NCBI GenBank assembly: GCA_964445815.1
Contig: CAYULW010000009.1
Coordinates: forward strand, 1-64,000
Length of the DNA: 64,000 bases
Origin: CAYULW01 sp964445815
Lineage (GTDB): Bacteria; Bacteroidota; Bacteroidia; Flavobacteriales_E; Vicingaceae
Reading direction: 5' to 3'
Shown: piece by piece, positions 1 through 9,503 of the stretch
Layout of the letters: each line of letters starts with the position of its first letter
Numbering within the stretch: position 1 is the stretch's first letter
Notes under the pieces: model-generated
Databases searched by the model: none
Told to the model about the DNA's origin: nothing
What the model saw: only the letters and a program-made list of their open reading frames with translations
Translations under genes and position numbers: made by a program

Positions 1-56
1 CAGGTGTAAAGGCAGTAATGTCAAAGCCGAGCAATACTAATTACCCGTAAGCTTTC
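1..56 (+). rRNA. 23S ribosomal RNA, 3' end only
   Basis: The first ~55 bases carry the conserved 3'-terminal stretch of bacterial 23S rRNA (GCCGAGCAATACTAATTACC), followed by a spacer and then 5S rRNA, the usual order of an rRNA operon. The gene starts outside the window. The exact 3' end is estimated from typical Bacteroidota genes and may be off by several bases. Confidence 0.85.
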
Positions 57-141
57 TACTAATGTTGTAACTCCTATTCTTTTATCGTATTTTCTTTCTT
101 TTTGATGTCTAAAATATAGTCAGCCTTTGCTGATGACGATT

Positions 142-247
<106 letters not shown>

Positions 248-253
248 TTTTTT

Positions 254-286
254 AAAGCCCTGTAGTTTTCTACAGGGTTTTTTTTT
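254..286 (+). terminator. Intrinsic terminator of the rRNA operon
   Basis: Perfect 8-bp stem CCCTGTAG / CTACAGGG (258-265 and 270-277) with a TTTT loop, preceded by AAA and followed by nine T residues. It sits just after 5S rRNA. Confidence 0.93.
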
Positions 287-344
287 GCCACATATTTGCA
301 TTTTATTCAGCAAAAGAATTAGATTCTATCATGAGTGCTTAACG

Positions 345-352
345 TATATTTG
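345..352 (+). promoter_or_regulatory. Bacteroidota -7 box (TATATTTG) for the porin gene
   Basis: Exact match to TAnnTTTG. Only five bases separate it from the GTG start at 358, so transcription would begin at or next to the start codon. Confidence 0.7.
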
Positions 353-357
353 CACCC

Positions 358-2268
358 GTGAAGAAAGGGTCTATTTTTTCTGTTTTGTTCCTATTAGCGA
401 GCTTGTTCTATGGTCAAGGGATTGTTATCGAAGAAATAGAAACACCAGAAAAGCAAACTCCAACGCAGGCATCAGGATCTCAGCACATTAATGAATCAGA
501 TTCTCAAAATCTCAATAAGTCTGATTCTCAAGACAAGGAGTACCCCGATTCGGTGACGGTATACTGGAGTCATTTTGATTTAAACTTTGAGCAGTTTAAA
601 TTTTCTGATTTAGATCAATTTCAACGTTATAGGTCAGATCTTATAAGTCGACCAAGTTTGCGCTTAGGGAACTTGGGATTGCCTATGGGGTATTTGGATA
701 GTTTGGTTTTAGATTATGGTACAACTTCAATATTAGGAGCATATAAATCTTATGTATTTGATGAATCTAACATTAGGTTTTATCAAGCCAAGAAACCTTT
801 TACTTCATTGCATTATATAAATGGAGCTGAGAGTGAGCAATACTTTAGAGTTTTACACACACAGAATTTTTCTAAAGAGGGTAACTTTTCTTTTTTATAT
901 AATCGAATCACTTCAGAGGGCTTTTTTGCTCAGCAGTTCACAAATCACACGAATATAGTGGCCAATTATAATTATCGCTCACGAAATGATGCCTATCAGT
1001 CAAAAGCTTATTTCAGCCTTAATGTATTGGAGTCGCAAGAGAATGGCGGCATTTTTATAGATGATCAAGATCGACCGGATGATAATACCATTTTATTAGA
1101 CATCAATTTGGGGGATGCACAAAACCGATCTAGAGGTCAATACCTTGGTTTTTACAACCAATATAGGCTCTTACAATTGGATACGAATGATAGATATGAG
1201 CTTACTCTCTTCCATGATTTAAGCTGGAATAAAACAAGTCGATTATACGAAGATGTGGTAGCTGAAAATGGCAATTTTTACAGTGATAATTTCCTTGATT
1301 TGAGTTTGTCAAGAGATACAAGTTTTATTCAAGAACTTAATCAGGAACTAGGCATTAAAACACTTGGAAATCGACTGTCAGTTTCAATGAAGTCAAGAAA
1401 TATGGATTTCTTCCAAAACTATGTTCTTAATCGATCGGTTTCGAGTAATTATGCTTCTGCCAGTTTCCAGGATAGCTTGTTGAATGGCCTTTTTCAGGTA
1501 AAATATGTTTCTGGTATTTCGGGTTTTCATCGGGAGGAAAGAACATTGGATTTTAGTTATTCAAAGAACGTTACAGATTTCAGGCTCTTGTTTACGGTAA
1601 AAAATGAACGCTTAAAGCTTCATCCTTTAATGACAGATCACCGTACAAATCATTTCTATTTTGATTTGGACCTAAATATGACGGAACGGCTTCAGTTTAT
1701 TGCACTTGTCAATTACTCAAAGACGAAAACGACCTTACAGATTAATCAGCAGCTTATTAAAGGCTATTATTATTTTGATTCTTTAGGTTATGCCAAACAA
1801 GCCAAAGAGGAATTGAATGTTTTAAAACTTAACTTAAAGCAAAACTTTGAGTTCTTAAGGAATTTCCATCTTGATAATCAATTGGTTTATCAATTGATAT
1901 CTGAAGAGACAATTTTGCCTTTGCCCAATTTAATGTCTAATCATAGTTTATATTATTCCAATAGGTTTTTTGAAAAGGCCTTGGGTATTCAAATGGGTAT
2001 TGATTATTTCTATATTGCCGAAAGTAAGGGTTATCGCTACAATCCAGCTTTGGCTCAGTTTTATTTGGTGGGGGAGCAGAGTACTTTAAAAGCGATTCAC
2101 CAATTGGACCTTTTCTTAAACATTGGCATTACTGAAGCGGCAAAATTATTCGTAAAGATGGAAAATGCCCTGCAAGATACTTTTTCAGAGGACTCTTATC
2201 GCGTACATGATCAGCCCATACCGGGACGAGTTTTGAAGATTGGTTTGTTCTGGAGAATGATTAATTAA
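358..2268 (+). CDS. Putative outer-membrane porin (Porin_10-like)
   Basis: 636 residues. Residues 1-20 form a signal peptide (MKKGSIFSVLFLLASLFYGQ), which fixes the GTG at 358 as the start because no upstream start fits and the hydrophobic core begins at once. A Ser/Asp/Gln-rich linker (about 25-60) precedes a long domain full of alternating aromatic/polar segments typical of beta-barrel strands. The motifs around residues 70-160 (WSHFDLNF, SRPSLRLGNLGLP, GAESEQYF) match the Bacteroidota putative porin family as I know it. It would sit in the outer membrane as a channel; substrate unknown. Its end overlaps the convergent downstream gene by 4 bp. Confidence 0.8.
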   Translation: MKKGSIFSVLFLLASLFYGQGIVIEEIETPEKQTPTQASGSQHINESDSQNLNKSDSQDKEYPDSVTVYWSHFDLNFEQFKFSDLDQFQRYRSDLISRPSLRLGNLGLPMGYLDSLVLDYGTTSILGAYKSYVFDESNIRFYQAKKPFTSLHYINGAESEQYFRVLHTQNFSKEGNFSFLYNRITSEGFFAQQFTNHTNIVANYNYRSRNDAYQSKAYFSLNVLESQENGGIFIDDQDRPDDNTILLDINLGDAQNRSRGQYLGFYNQYRLLQLDTNDRYELTLFHDLSWNKTSRLYEDVVAENGNFYSDNFLDLSLSRDTSFIQELNQELGIKTLGNRLSVSMKSRNMDFFQNYVLNRSVSSNYASASFQDSLLNGLFQVKYVSGISGFHREERTLDFSYSKNVTDFRLLFTVKNERLKLHPLMTDHRTNHFYFDLDLNMTERLQFIALVNYSKTKTTLQINQQLIKGYYYFDSLGYAKQAKEELNVLKLNLKQNFEFLRNFHLDNQLVYQLISEETILPLPNLMSNHSLYYSNRFFEKALGIQMGIDYFYIAESKGYRYNPALAQFYLVGEQSTLKAIHQLDLFLNIGITEAAKLFVKMENALQDTFSEDSYRVHDQPIPGRVLKIGLFWRMIN

Positions 2269-3533
2269 GTCTTTTGCTTCTTTTTTTTCGCTGCCGGAAA
2301 AAGCACGTTGTTTAAGATCAAACGATAACCAGGACTATTGGGATGTAAGTTAAGATCGGTTGGTGGATCACCGACATAATGCTGATAATCTTCCGGGTCA
2401 TGACCGCCATAGAAGGTCCATGTCCCTTTTCCAAATTCTCCATGAATATATCTTGCCGAATTCAATGATTTGTTTTCACCCATGATCAGCACTTCCGGTT
2501 TTAAAAATCGTTTGTCATAAGCTGTTGTCTGTCCCATAAAACCTTTGACAATGGTCGTGTGATTTTGACAAAGCATGGTGGGAACCGGATCCCACTTGGC
2601 GGAAAATTCAAACAGTGTAAACAAATCTTTTTCTTGAGGGGTACGAATATGAACTTGAGTGGCATCTATGTTTGAAAATTCATAGATCATAGGATCTTTA
2701 ACCAAGGTATAGTTTTGAAAAGCAAAGCCATTATCAAAGTTGAGTTTGTCGTTGTAGGCAGGAGTAGTCCCGTCACCATCAAACATGGACTCACAAATGT
2801 CTAATTCAGCAGCCGCTAATGCAATATCATAAGAGTCTGTACCTGAACACATGGAAAACAGGAAGCCACCTCCAAGTGTAAAATCTTTGATATTCTTAGC
2901 AACAGCTAGTTTAAGTTCTGAGACTTTAGTAAATCCTAGTTCTTTGGCCGACTGCTCACTGTCTTTCACTTGTTTCTGATACCAAGCATGATTTCTGTAA
3001 TTACCATAGAAACGCCCATATTGACCTGTAAAATCTTCATGATGTAAATGCAACCAATCGTATAAAGGTAGCTTTCCATTAATAACTTCCTTATCATAAA
3101 GCACCTCATAAGGAATTTCAGCATAGGTCAATACCAAGGTTACGGCGTCATCCCAAGGTTGTTTTCCATCGGGTGAGTAGACGGCCATTTTTGGTGCCTT
3201 TTGTAATTTGACCACATCCATGTTTTTTTCAGGGTTAGCAATCTCACTAATGATTGCCGTTGACTTAGCATCGGGTATGATTTCATAAGAAACACCACGA
3301 ATGAGTAACTCATCTTCAACGCCCTTGATGTATTTCATCATGAAGCTTCCCCCTCTGTAATTGAGCAACCAGTCGACTTCTACTTCTTGTACTAAGCAGA
3401 AATAGGCAATTCCGTATGCTTTAAGGTGGTTCTTCTGATGGTCATCCATTGGGATCAAGATGTATGATGCATGAGCTAAAGACGCAAAGATTAAGGCGCT
3501 CAGAAATACAAATAGCCTTTTTAAGTTCATCAC
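2265..3533 (-). CDS. Conserved exported Bacteroidota protein, often labelled asparagine synthetase B
   Basis: 422 residues with a signal peptide at 1-22 (LSALIFASLAHA). Homologues in Bacteroidota are routinely named asparagine synthetase B, but the sequence has no N-terminal Cys2 nucleophile, no ATP-pyrophosphatase loop, and is exported, so that function is unlikely. Striking conserved-looking segments are DWLLNYRGGSF (~54-64), DWLHLHHEDFTGQYG (~159-173) and FLFSMCSGTDSYD (~224-236); the last looks like the nucleophile elbow (Cys229) of a class I glutamine-amidotransferase-like fold. The C-terminus is Lys-rich. It lies 19 bp after dnaB on the same strand. True role unknown. Confidence 0.75.
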   Translation of the reverse strand: MMNLKRLFVFLSALIFASLAHASYILIPMDDHQKNHLKAYGIAYFCLVQEVEVDWLLNYRGGSFMMKYIKGVEDELLIRGVSYEIIPDAKSTAIISEIANPEKNMDVVKLQKAPKMAVYSPDGKQPWDDAVTLVLTYAEIPYEVLYDKEVINGKLPLYDWLHLHHEDFTGQYGRFYGNYRNHAWYQKQVKDSEQSAKELGFTKVSELKLAVAKNIKDFTLGGGFLFSMCSGTDSYDIALAAAELDICESMFDGDGTTPAYNDKLNFDNGFAFQNYTLVKDPMIYEFSNIDATQVHIRTPQEKDLFTLFEFSAKWDPVPTMLCQNHTTIVKGFMGQTTAYDKRFLKPEVLIMGENKSLNSARYIHGEFGKGTWTFYGGHDPEDYQHYVGDPPTDLNLHPNSPGYRLILNNVLFPAAKKKKQKT

Positions 3534-3552
3534 TTAAAATTAAGTTTAAAAT

Positions 3553-5094
3553 TTAGAACGGCTCGTCATCAAAGTCATTGTTCTCATCCATTCTTGACGG
3601 TCGGGTAATGGTATTTCCGGTATCAAATTCGTCTGAGACAGGCAGACTGCCAAAAGCGTCTTGGTCTCCAAACTCATAGCGCTCAACATCCGCGAATTTG
3701 GCGAGCTCTTTCACAAATTTCAGATCGACATCTGCAATTGCTCCATTTCTGTGCTTGGCAATAATGATGGTAGCTTTTCCTAATGTAGAATTCCCTTCTT
3801 CATCTTCGGTTAGGCCATAATATTCAGGTCTGTTAATGAACATCACCATATCTGCATCTTGCTCAATAGAGCCAGACTCCCTGAGATCGCTTAACTGAGG
3901 TCTTCTATCACCACCTCTGGATTCTACCGCTCGGCTTAACTGAGAAAGCGCAATAACGGGAATGTTTAGTTCTTTCGCAATACTTTTTAAGGATCTTGAA
4001 ATGGTTGAAATCTCCTGCTCCCTATTTCCGGTCTTCGCCCCTTCACCACCTGCGGTCATTAGCTGAAGGTAATCGACAAGCAGTAATTGGATGTTGTGTT
4101 GCGATTTGAGTCGCCTTGCTTTGGCTCTTAATTCAAAAATGGAAATCCCAGGCGTATCATCAATAAAAATAGGAGCTTCTGATAGTTCACCAATTTTTGC
4201 ATGAATTTGTTCGATTTCATCATTTCTTAAGTTTCCACTCCTCAATTTTCCTGACGACAACTCAGACTCTGCAGAAATCAAACGGGTTACCAATTGAAGA
4301 GAAGACATTTCTAGTGAAAAGACAGCGACTGGTAAATTAAAGTCGACTGCAGCATTGCGTGCTAGAGTTAACGCAAAGGCTGTTTTACCCATGGCCGGTC
4401 TGGCTGCAAGAATAATAAGATCTGAGGATTGCCATCCACTAGTTACACGATCTAAATCAGTAAACCCGGAAGCCACACCAATTACGTTTCCTTCTTTTGA
4501 TTTGGCTTGTTCGATCTGTTTTATGGCTTGTCGGATGAGGGTGGACATGCTATCGTAACTTTTACGAATATTACCTTCCGTAACAGTAAATAAATTACTT
4601 TCGGCCCGATCCAGAAGTGAGAACACATCGGTCGTTTCATCATAAGCATCTGTTATGATTTCAGTGGAGATGCGAATCAGTTCTCTTTGAATGTATTTTT
4701 GAGCAATGATTCTTGCATGAAACTCAACGTTGGCTGCTGATGCGACTCTATTGGTCAATTGAGTAATGTAAAAAGGCCCCCCAACTACTTCAAGTTCACC
4801 TCTTTGCTTTAAAGCATTTGTGATGGTCAATAAGTCTATGGGTTCGGATTTTTGGAATAAATCCTGAATGACTTCAAAGATTTTTTGATGCGACTCTTTA
4901 TAAAAACTTTTAGGTTGTAAAATATCAATAGCCGTATTTACAGCCTCTTTCTCTAGCATCATAGCACCTAAAACCGCCTCTTCAAGGTCTGTGGCTTGTG
5001 GTTGAACTCGCCCATGTTCCAGACTGGACAAATGGATAGCATTACTCGTTCTTGTTGCTCTCTTTCTTTCGGTTCTCTCCGTACTATTACTCAT
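3553..5094 (-). CDS. dnaB: Replicative DNA helicase DnaB
   Basis: 513 residues, slightly longer than the usual ~450-470 because of charged tails at both ends. The N-terminal primase-interacting domain (about 30-150) is followed by the RecA-like motor: Walker A ARPAMGKTAF, Walker B LLLVDYLQLM, and the RESGSIEQDADMVMFINR arginine-finger segment. It unwinds DNA ahead of the replisome as a hexamer. No intein or insertion is seen. A -7 box (TACTTTTG) ends four bases before the ATG, so the mRNA is predicted to be leaderless. Confidence 0.97.
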   Translation of the reverse strand: MSNSTERTERKRATRTSNAIHLSSLEHGRVQPQATDLEEAVLGAMMLEKEAVNTAIDILQPKSFYKESHQKIFEVIQDLFQKSEPIDLLTITNALKQRGELEVVGGPFYITQLTNRVASAANVEFHARIIAQKYIQRELIRISTEIITDAYDETTDVFSLLDRAESNLFTVTEGNIRKSYDSMSTLIRQAIKQIEQAKSKEGNVIGVASGFTDLDRVTSGWQSSDLIILAARPAMGKTAFALTLARNAAVDFNLPVAVFSLEMSSLQLVTRLISAESELSSGKLRSGNLRNDEIEQIHAKIGELSEAPIFIDDTPGISIFELRAKARRLKSQHNIQLLLVDYLQLMTAGGEGAKTGNREQEISTISRSLKSIAKELNIPVIALSQLSRAVESRGGDRRPQLSDLRESGSIEQDADMVMFINRPEYYGLTEDEEGNSTLGKATIIIAKHRNGAIADVDLKFVKELAKFADVERYEFGDQDAFGSLPVSDEFDTGNTITRPSRMDENNDFDDEPF

Positions 5095-5098
5095 TACT

Positions 5099-5106
5099 CA
5101 AAAGTA
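5099..5106 (-). promoter_or_regulatory. -7 box (TACTTTTG) for dnaB
   Basis: Exact TAnnTTTG on the minus strand, four bases before the dnaB ATG. This spacing leaves essentially no 5' leader. Confidence 0.7.
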
Positions 5107-5295
5107 TTGAATTCCACTTTGCCGAGCCTGTTGATAATCTTTTTTGTGTATAATTTTAATAGGGCTTGATTGTCAAGAAAAAGAGTTCGATTTGAAAAAT
5201 AGGGTCGTCTTATTAACATCTTATCAATAGGATTTAAACAGGTTTTCAAATGCTTATTCACTGATGGAATGAAGTCTTCGTAATTTTATGGTCTA

Positions 5296-6576
5296 ATGCT
5301 AAGGATTTACATCTTAATTGCTCTACTCCTGACAATTTTGCTTTCTTGCGATAAGGACGAAGATGAATCTCCTCCTACGGTGATCATAGAGCAACCTTTT
5401 TTCAGTGACAATTTTACTGTGGGAAAGGATATAACAGTTAAAGCAACGATTTCTGATAATGAAGTCATTAAATCTGTAAGGGTAGATTTATTAAAATCTA
5501 ATGCTTTGGCTTATACTGGTTTGACTTTAAGTCCAAATGTAGGCAGCTTTAATTTGGATAGAACATTCAGAATTAATGATTCACTCTTGTCTTCCGGTTC
5601 TTATATTTTGAGGGTTGAAGCAAGTGACGGCACAAATACTGCTGCTGATTATGTGGAGATATCAATTAATGGAATACCAAGAAAAGAGCTGTCGAAAATT
5701 GTGGCTTTTTATAATGGAAATACGATTGTTAATGAGCTAGTTAATGCTACCCGGAGACAATTATTTTCTTTACCTGTTAAGATTAAATATATGGTTTTTG
5801 ATTCAAGAAGACAGCATCTGTGGTTGTGTTCTGCTACGGACTCAAGAATTTTCACATACGATTTTAACCAGCAGAGATTAATTGGAGATCAAGAACTCGA
5901 TCCCAATATTAATTCAAGCTTTTACACCTCCCTGATTTATCACAACAATTCTATTTATGCGGGTGATCGTTTTGGAAAAGTATACCGTTTCTTTTCTGCA
6001 TCAAATTATTCATTAATCTATCAGGCTACAGGAACTGCAAGAATAGACCCAATGATAGGATTAGATAATTATTTATTATTCGGAGAAAAATCTGGGGCAA
6101 ATGGGGCTACATCTGTCAATTACTTATATTTTTCAGGTGGATCACCAATTCATGCTCAAACGACAACAGCAAAGGTTGTCGGGTTTGGAAAAGCCAAGAA
6201 TTCATATGCACCAATGATTGCGTGGCAAAGCAACAAGTTTCAATTTTATAATATAGACTTAAATACAGGTATTCAGACTAAGGTTATGGAGCGACTTCTA
6301 GACGAAGTTCATCATACATACAGTCTAAATTATGATGAACACCTGATCACTACCTCAAATCAACTTTACTCTTTCAATTACTTGAATTCAACTTTATTTA
6401 ACTATTCAGGCCCGACTATGACAATTGATCATCTGACACATGGAGAGCTATCCAATGAAGTTATCATTTCCAGAGGGAATGTGCTGTATGTATATGATTA
6501 TGTATCCAGAAATTTATTGAATAGCATTGATTTTACTTATCCCATTTCAGCAATTGCCATTCGATACAATAAATAA
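5296..6576 (+). CDS. Lipoprotein with Ig-like domain and propeller-like region, function unknown
   Basis: 426 residues. A lipoprotein signal ends in LLLTILLSC with the lipid-accepting Cys at residue 18, followed by an acidic patch (DKDEDES) typical of surface or periplasmic lipoproteins in this phylum. Residues ~26-125 read as an Ig/cadherin-like beta domain (VTVKATISDNEVIKSV, YILRVEASDG). The remainder has repeated short beta-rich segments with Asp/Asn turns (YDFNQQRLIGDQ, YRFFSASNYSLIYQ) that suggest a beta-propeller. A -7-like TAATTTTA at 5281-5288 ends seven bases before the ATG. It converges with accA, the two stop codons being adjacent. No specific function can be assigned. Confidence 0.72.
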   Translation: MLRIYILIALLLTILLSCDKDEDESPPTVIIEQPFFSDNFTVGKDITVKATISDNEVIKSVRVDLLKSNALAYTGLTLSPNVGSFNLDRTFRINDSLLSSGSYILRVEASDGTNTAADYVEISINGIPRKELSKIVAFYNGNTIVNELVNATRRQLFSLPVKIKYMVFDSRRQHLWLCSATDSRIFTYDFNQQRLIGDQELDPNINSSFYTSLIYHNNSIYAGDRFGKVYRFFSASNYSLIYQATGTARIDPMIGLDNYLLFGEKSGANGATSVNYLYFSGGSPIHAQTTTAKVVGFGKAKNSYAPMIAWQSNKFQFYNIDLNTGIQTKVMERLLDEVHHTYSLNYDEHLITTSNQLYSFNYLNSTLFNYSGPTMTIDHLTHGELSNEVIISRGNVLYVYDYVSRNLLNSIDFTYPISAIAIRYNK

Positions 6577-7548
6577 TTACTTTTTACCTTCCTGAACCAC
6601 ACCCATGTTAGAGAATTTTCTGATTCGTGCGGCAATTCGCTTTTCATGATCCATTTCAGATAGCTTATCCAGATGCTTGAGGATTTCTTTTTTCACTACT
6701 TCAGCAGCTTCTTCATGATTAACATGAGCTCCTCCTAAAGGTTCCTTTATGATACCATCGATTAATTTGTTCTCAAGCATTTGTGGTGCTGTCAATTTTA
6801 GGGCATCAGCTGCTTTTTCTTTGTACTCCCAGCTTCTCCATAGAATAGAAGAGCAACTCTCAGGAGAGATGACAGAATACCATGTGTTTTCCATCATTAA
6901 AACCTTGTCACCTATACCAATGCCTAATGCTCCACCGGAAGCTCCTTCACCAATAATGATACAGATAACAGGAACTTTTAAAGTAAACATTTCATACAGA
7001 TTCTTGGCAATCGCTTCTCCTTGCCCGCGTTCTTCAGCTTCTAAACCAGGGAAAGCGCCTGGTGTATCTATAAAAGTAACAATTGGGATGTTGAATTTTT
7101 CAGCCAATTTCATTAATCTCAATGCTTTGCGATAGCCTTCAGGATTAGCCATTCCAAAGTTTCGGTATTGCCTCATCTTTGTATTAATGCCTTTTTGCTG
7201 ACCGATAAACATGACCGATTGACCATCAATCGTTCCGATACCTCCAACCATGGCTTTGTCATCTTTTACATTACGGTCACCATGCAGTTCAATAAAATCT
7301 CCATTTGTAATGAGTTCAATATAACCTAAGGTGTATGGTCTGTCCGGATGTCGGCTTACTTGCACTTTTTGCCACGGGCTTAGCTCAGAGTATATTTTCT
7401 TTTGCGTGTCTTTGAGCTTTTTTTCTAAAGCTTTAGTTGTTTTAGAAACGTCCACCTGACTCTTTTCTTCCAGCTCTTTAGCTTGTTCAAGTTGTTCTAC
7501 TATTTCTTTAATCGGTTCTTCGAAATCCAGATAATTGGCCATATTCAT
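6577..7548 (-). CDS. accA: Acetyl-CoA carboxylase carboxyltransferase subunit alpha
   Basis: 323 residues, normal length. A predicted coiled N-terminus (10-60) precedes the crotonase-like carboxyltransferase domain, with ELHGDR, IDTPGAFPGLEAEERGQ and the oxyanion-hole region GEGASGGALGIG. With AccD (encoded here at 58714-59577) it transfers the carboxyl group from biotin to acetyl-CoA, the first step of fatty-acid synthesis. A second ATG two codons downstream is also possible. A -7 box lies 19 bases upstream. Confidence 0.97.
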   Translation of the reverse strand: MNMANYLDFEEPIKEIVEQLEQAKELEEKSQVDVSKTTKALEKKLKDTQKKIYSELSPWQKVQVSRHPDRPYTLGYIELITNGDFIELHGDRNVKDDKAMVGGIGTIDGQSVMFIGQQKGINTKMRQYRNFGMANPEGYRKALRLMKLAEKFNIPIVTFIDTPGAFPGLEAEERGQGEAIAKNLYEMFTLKVPVICIIIGEGASGGALGIGIGDKVLMMENTWYSVISPESCSSILWRSWEYKEKAADALKLTAPQMLENKLIDGIIKEPLGGAHVNHEEAAEVVKKEILKHLDKLSEMDHEKRIAARIRKFSNMGVVQEGKK

Positions 7549-7567
7549 CTTCTTTTGAGAAAGAGTT

Positions 7568-7575
7568 CAAAAGTA
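7568..7575 (-). promoter_or_regulatory. -7 box (TACTTTTG) for accA
   Basis: Exact TAnnTTTG on the minus strand, 19 bases before the accA ATG, giving a short leader. Confidence 0.65.
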
Positions 7576-7618
7576 CAAAATCATTCGATTTATTAATTTT
7601 AATGAGGTAATTTGCCAT

Positions 7619-8431
7619 ATGCAGTTTAATGCCAATGCTAAGATCAACTTAGGGCTTTTTATTACCGGAAAACGAGAGGACAGATTCCATTCTTTGGAAA
7701 GTATTTTTATTCCTGTTGAGTGGAATGATGAGTTGTTGATAGAAAAGTCTTCTCGGCTAAACTTTTCTTCAAGCGGCTTACCGATTCCGGGAAGTGGTCA
7801 AGACAATCTGTGCATTCAGGCCTATTCTCTGCTTAATAAGCATTATCGAATTCCTCCGGTGGATATACATCTGCAAAAGAATATCCCAATTGGTGCCGGT
7901 TTAGGGGGTGGATCTTCAGATGCTGCTCATGTGCTTAAAGCATTGAATCAGTTAAATGATCTTGGCTTATCGAATAAGGAGTTATGTCAATATGCAGATC
8001 AGTTGGGAAGCGATTGCTCTTTTTTCATAGAGAATAAAGCGGCTTTTGTATCTGGGAAAGGAGAAAAGATCGATCATTCGGTTAAACTCCATTTCAATGG
8101 CTATTGCTTATTGATCTACCCTAATGTTTTTATTAGCACAAAAGAGGCTTATGCTTTAATACAAACCAAAAAAGCTTCATTTGATTTGAGAGAGATAAAT
8201 CGCTTGGATATTAGCCAATGGAAAGATCATGTATTCAATGATTTTGAAGAGGGCTTGTTCAAAAGATATCCTATATTATCTGAGATCAAACAAAAGTTGT
8301 ACGAAATGGGTGCAGACTATGCGGCCATGTCAGGCAGTGGATCAACCTTATACGCATTGTTTAAAAAGAAACCGGATCTAAAAAAGTGGATGACTCCATA
8401 TCAACATCATCTTTGCCAACTTTCTATTTAG
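7619..8431 (+). CDS. ispE: 4-diphosphocytidyl-2-C-methyl-D-erythritol kinase
   Basis: 270 residues. The GHMP-kinase ATP loop PIGAGLGGGSSDAA (about 89-102), the N-terminal AKINLGL and the C-terminal MSGSGSTLYALF motif identify IspE, which phosphorylates CDP-ME in the non-mevalonate isoprenoid pathway in the cytoplasm. It is slightly shorter than the E. coli enzyme, mainly at the C-terminus. A shortened -7 element (TAATTTG, 7608-7614) ends four bases before the ATG. Its 3' end overlaps the convergent permease gene by 8 bp. Confidence 0.95.
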   Translation: MQFNANAKINLGLFITGKREDRFHSLESIFIPVEWNDELLIEKSSRLNFSSSGLPIPGSGQDNLCIQAYSLLNKHYRIPPVDIHLQKNIPIGAGLGGGSSDAAHVLKALNQLNDLGLSNKELCQYADQLGSDCSFFIENKAAFVSGKGEKIDHSVKLHFNGYCLLIYPNVFISTKEAYALIQTKKASFDLREINRLDISQWKDHVFNDFEEGLFKRYPILSEIKQKLYEMGADYAAMSGSGSTLYALFKKKPDLKKWMTPYQHHLCQLSI

Positions 8432-9503
8432 GCGCTTTTTTGAGGAGGTAGAAAGCAAGTACACCGTAAACGATATTTGGAATCCACATGGCGATCATAG
8501 GATGCAGACCACCATTTGTTGAGAAGGTTTGAGTGACTTTCATAAACATAATGAAACTGAAGCTTAGGAGCAGACCAAAACCCAGATGCATTCCAATCCC
8601 ACCCCTTACTTTTCGACTGGCTATGGCAACTCCAATTAAAGTGAGAATAATGGCTGCGAATGGAAAGGCGACCCGTTTGTGTTTTTCTATCTCATAGAAT
8701 GTCACCAGCTTGCTGCCTTTGAATCGCTCTTTTTCAATCTCTTTATTCAGTTCGTAATAATCAAGCATTTCTACGTCTGTAGATCTCCATACGAAATCAC
8801 TTGGCTTTAAGTTAAGCACTGTATCTTTGATTAGACCCTTTCTTATCTTTTGCTGATCGCCATCAATAAACCTTTCGAAGTAGTTCTGGACATACCATCG
8901 TTTTTGTAGTGTATCCCATTTGATATAATCAGCCATCATTTTGTAGCGAAGATTTCCTGTTGAATCAAATTGTTCTAAGGAAAATTTGATGCCTACATCA
9001 TTTGATGAAGAATAGCTTTCAAAGTAGGCGTAACTGTTCGGCTTAAGCTGAAGATGGATGTTCTTATCAGTATTACGATAAGGACTCTTGATGTATTTAT
9101 ACCTGAACTCCAATCTGTTTTTGTTGGCCTTTGGAATCAGGAAATTATTGAGGTAAAAAGAAATACATGAAAGGAATAGAGCGGATACGATAAAAGGCCT
9201 TAAGAGTCGATTGAATGAAACTCCACTAGCAAGAATAGATATGATTTCTGTATTTGAAGCTAGTTTGGAGGTAAAGAAAATAACAGAAATGAATATGAAT
9301 AAGGGACTGAATAGGTTGGCGAAATAAGGAATAAAGTTGAGGTAATAATCGAAAATAATGGCTTTGGTTGGTGCACTTTTCTCAATGAACTCGTCAACAT
9401 TTTCAGAAAAGTCGAAAACCAAAGAAATGGAAATGATCAGGGCGATTGAAAAGAAAAAGGTGCCTAGAAACTTTCGGATAATATACCAGTCGAGAATTTT
9501 CAT
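8424..9503 (-). CDS. LptF/LptG family permease
   Basis: 359 residues. Hydrophobic segments near 12-34, 55-75 and 98-118, a large soluble middle region (~130-260, the periplasmic beta-jellyroll of the family), and three more helices near 275-355 give the 6-TM YjgP/YjgQ pattern. Such permeases pair up with the LptB ATPase to extract LPS for transport to the outer membrane. Whether this is the F or G paralogue cannot be decided. Its ATG shares one base with the tgt stop (TAATG), so the two are co-transcribed. Confidence 0.9.
   Translation of the reverse strand: MKILDWYIIRKFLGTFFFSIALIISISLVFDFSENVDEFIEKSAPTKAIIFDYYLNFIPYFANLFSPLFIFISVIFFTSKLASNTEIISILASGVSFNRLLRPFIVSALFLSCISFYLNNFLIPKANKNRLEFRYKYIKSPYRNTDKNIHLQLKPNSYAYFESYSSSNDVGIKFSLEQFDSTGNLRYKMMADYIKWDTLQKRWYVQNYFERFIDGDQQKIRKGLIKDTVLNLKPSDFVWRSTDVEMLDYYELNKEIEKERFKGSKLVTFYEIEKHKRVAFPFAAIILTLIGVAIASRKVRGGIGMHLGFGLLLSFSFIMFMKVTQTFSTNGGLHPMIAMWIPNIVYGVLAFYLLKKAPK

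Noticed and set aside
6749..7135. 128-codon frame antisense to accA
   Set aside because: Shadow frame of a strongly conserved gene; no independent support.
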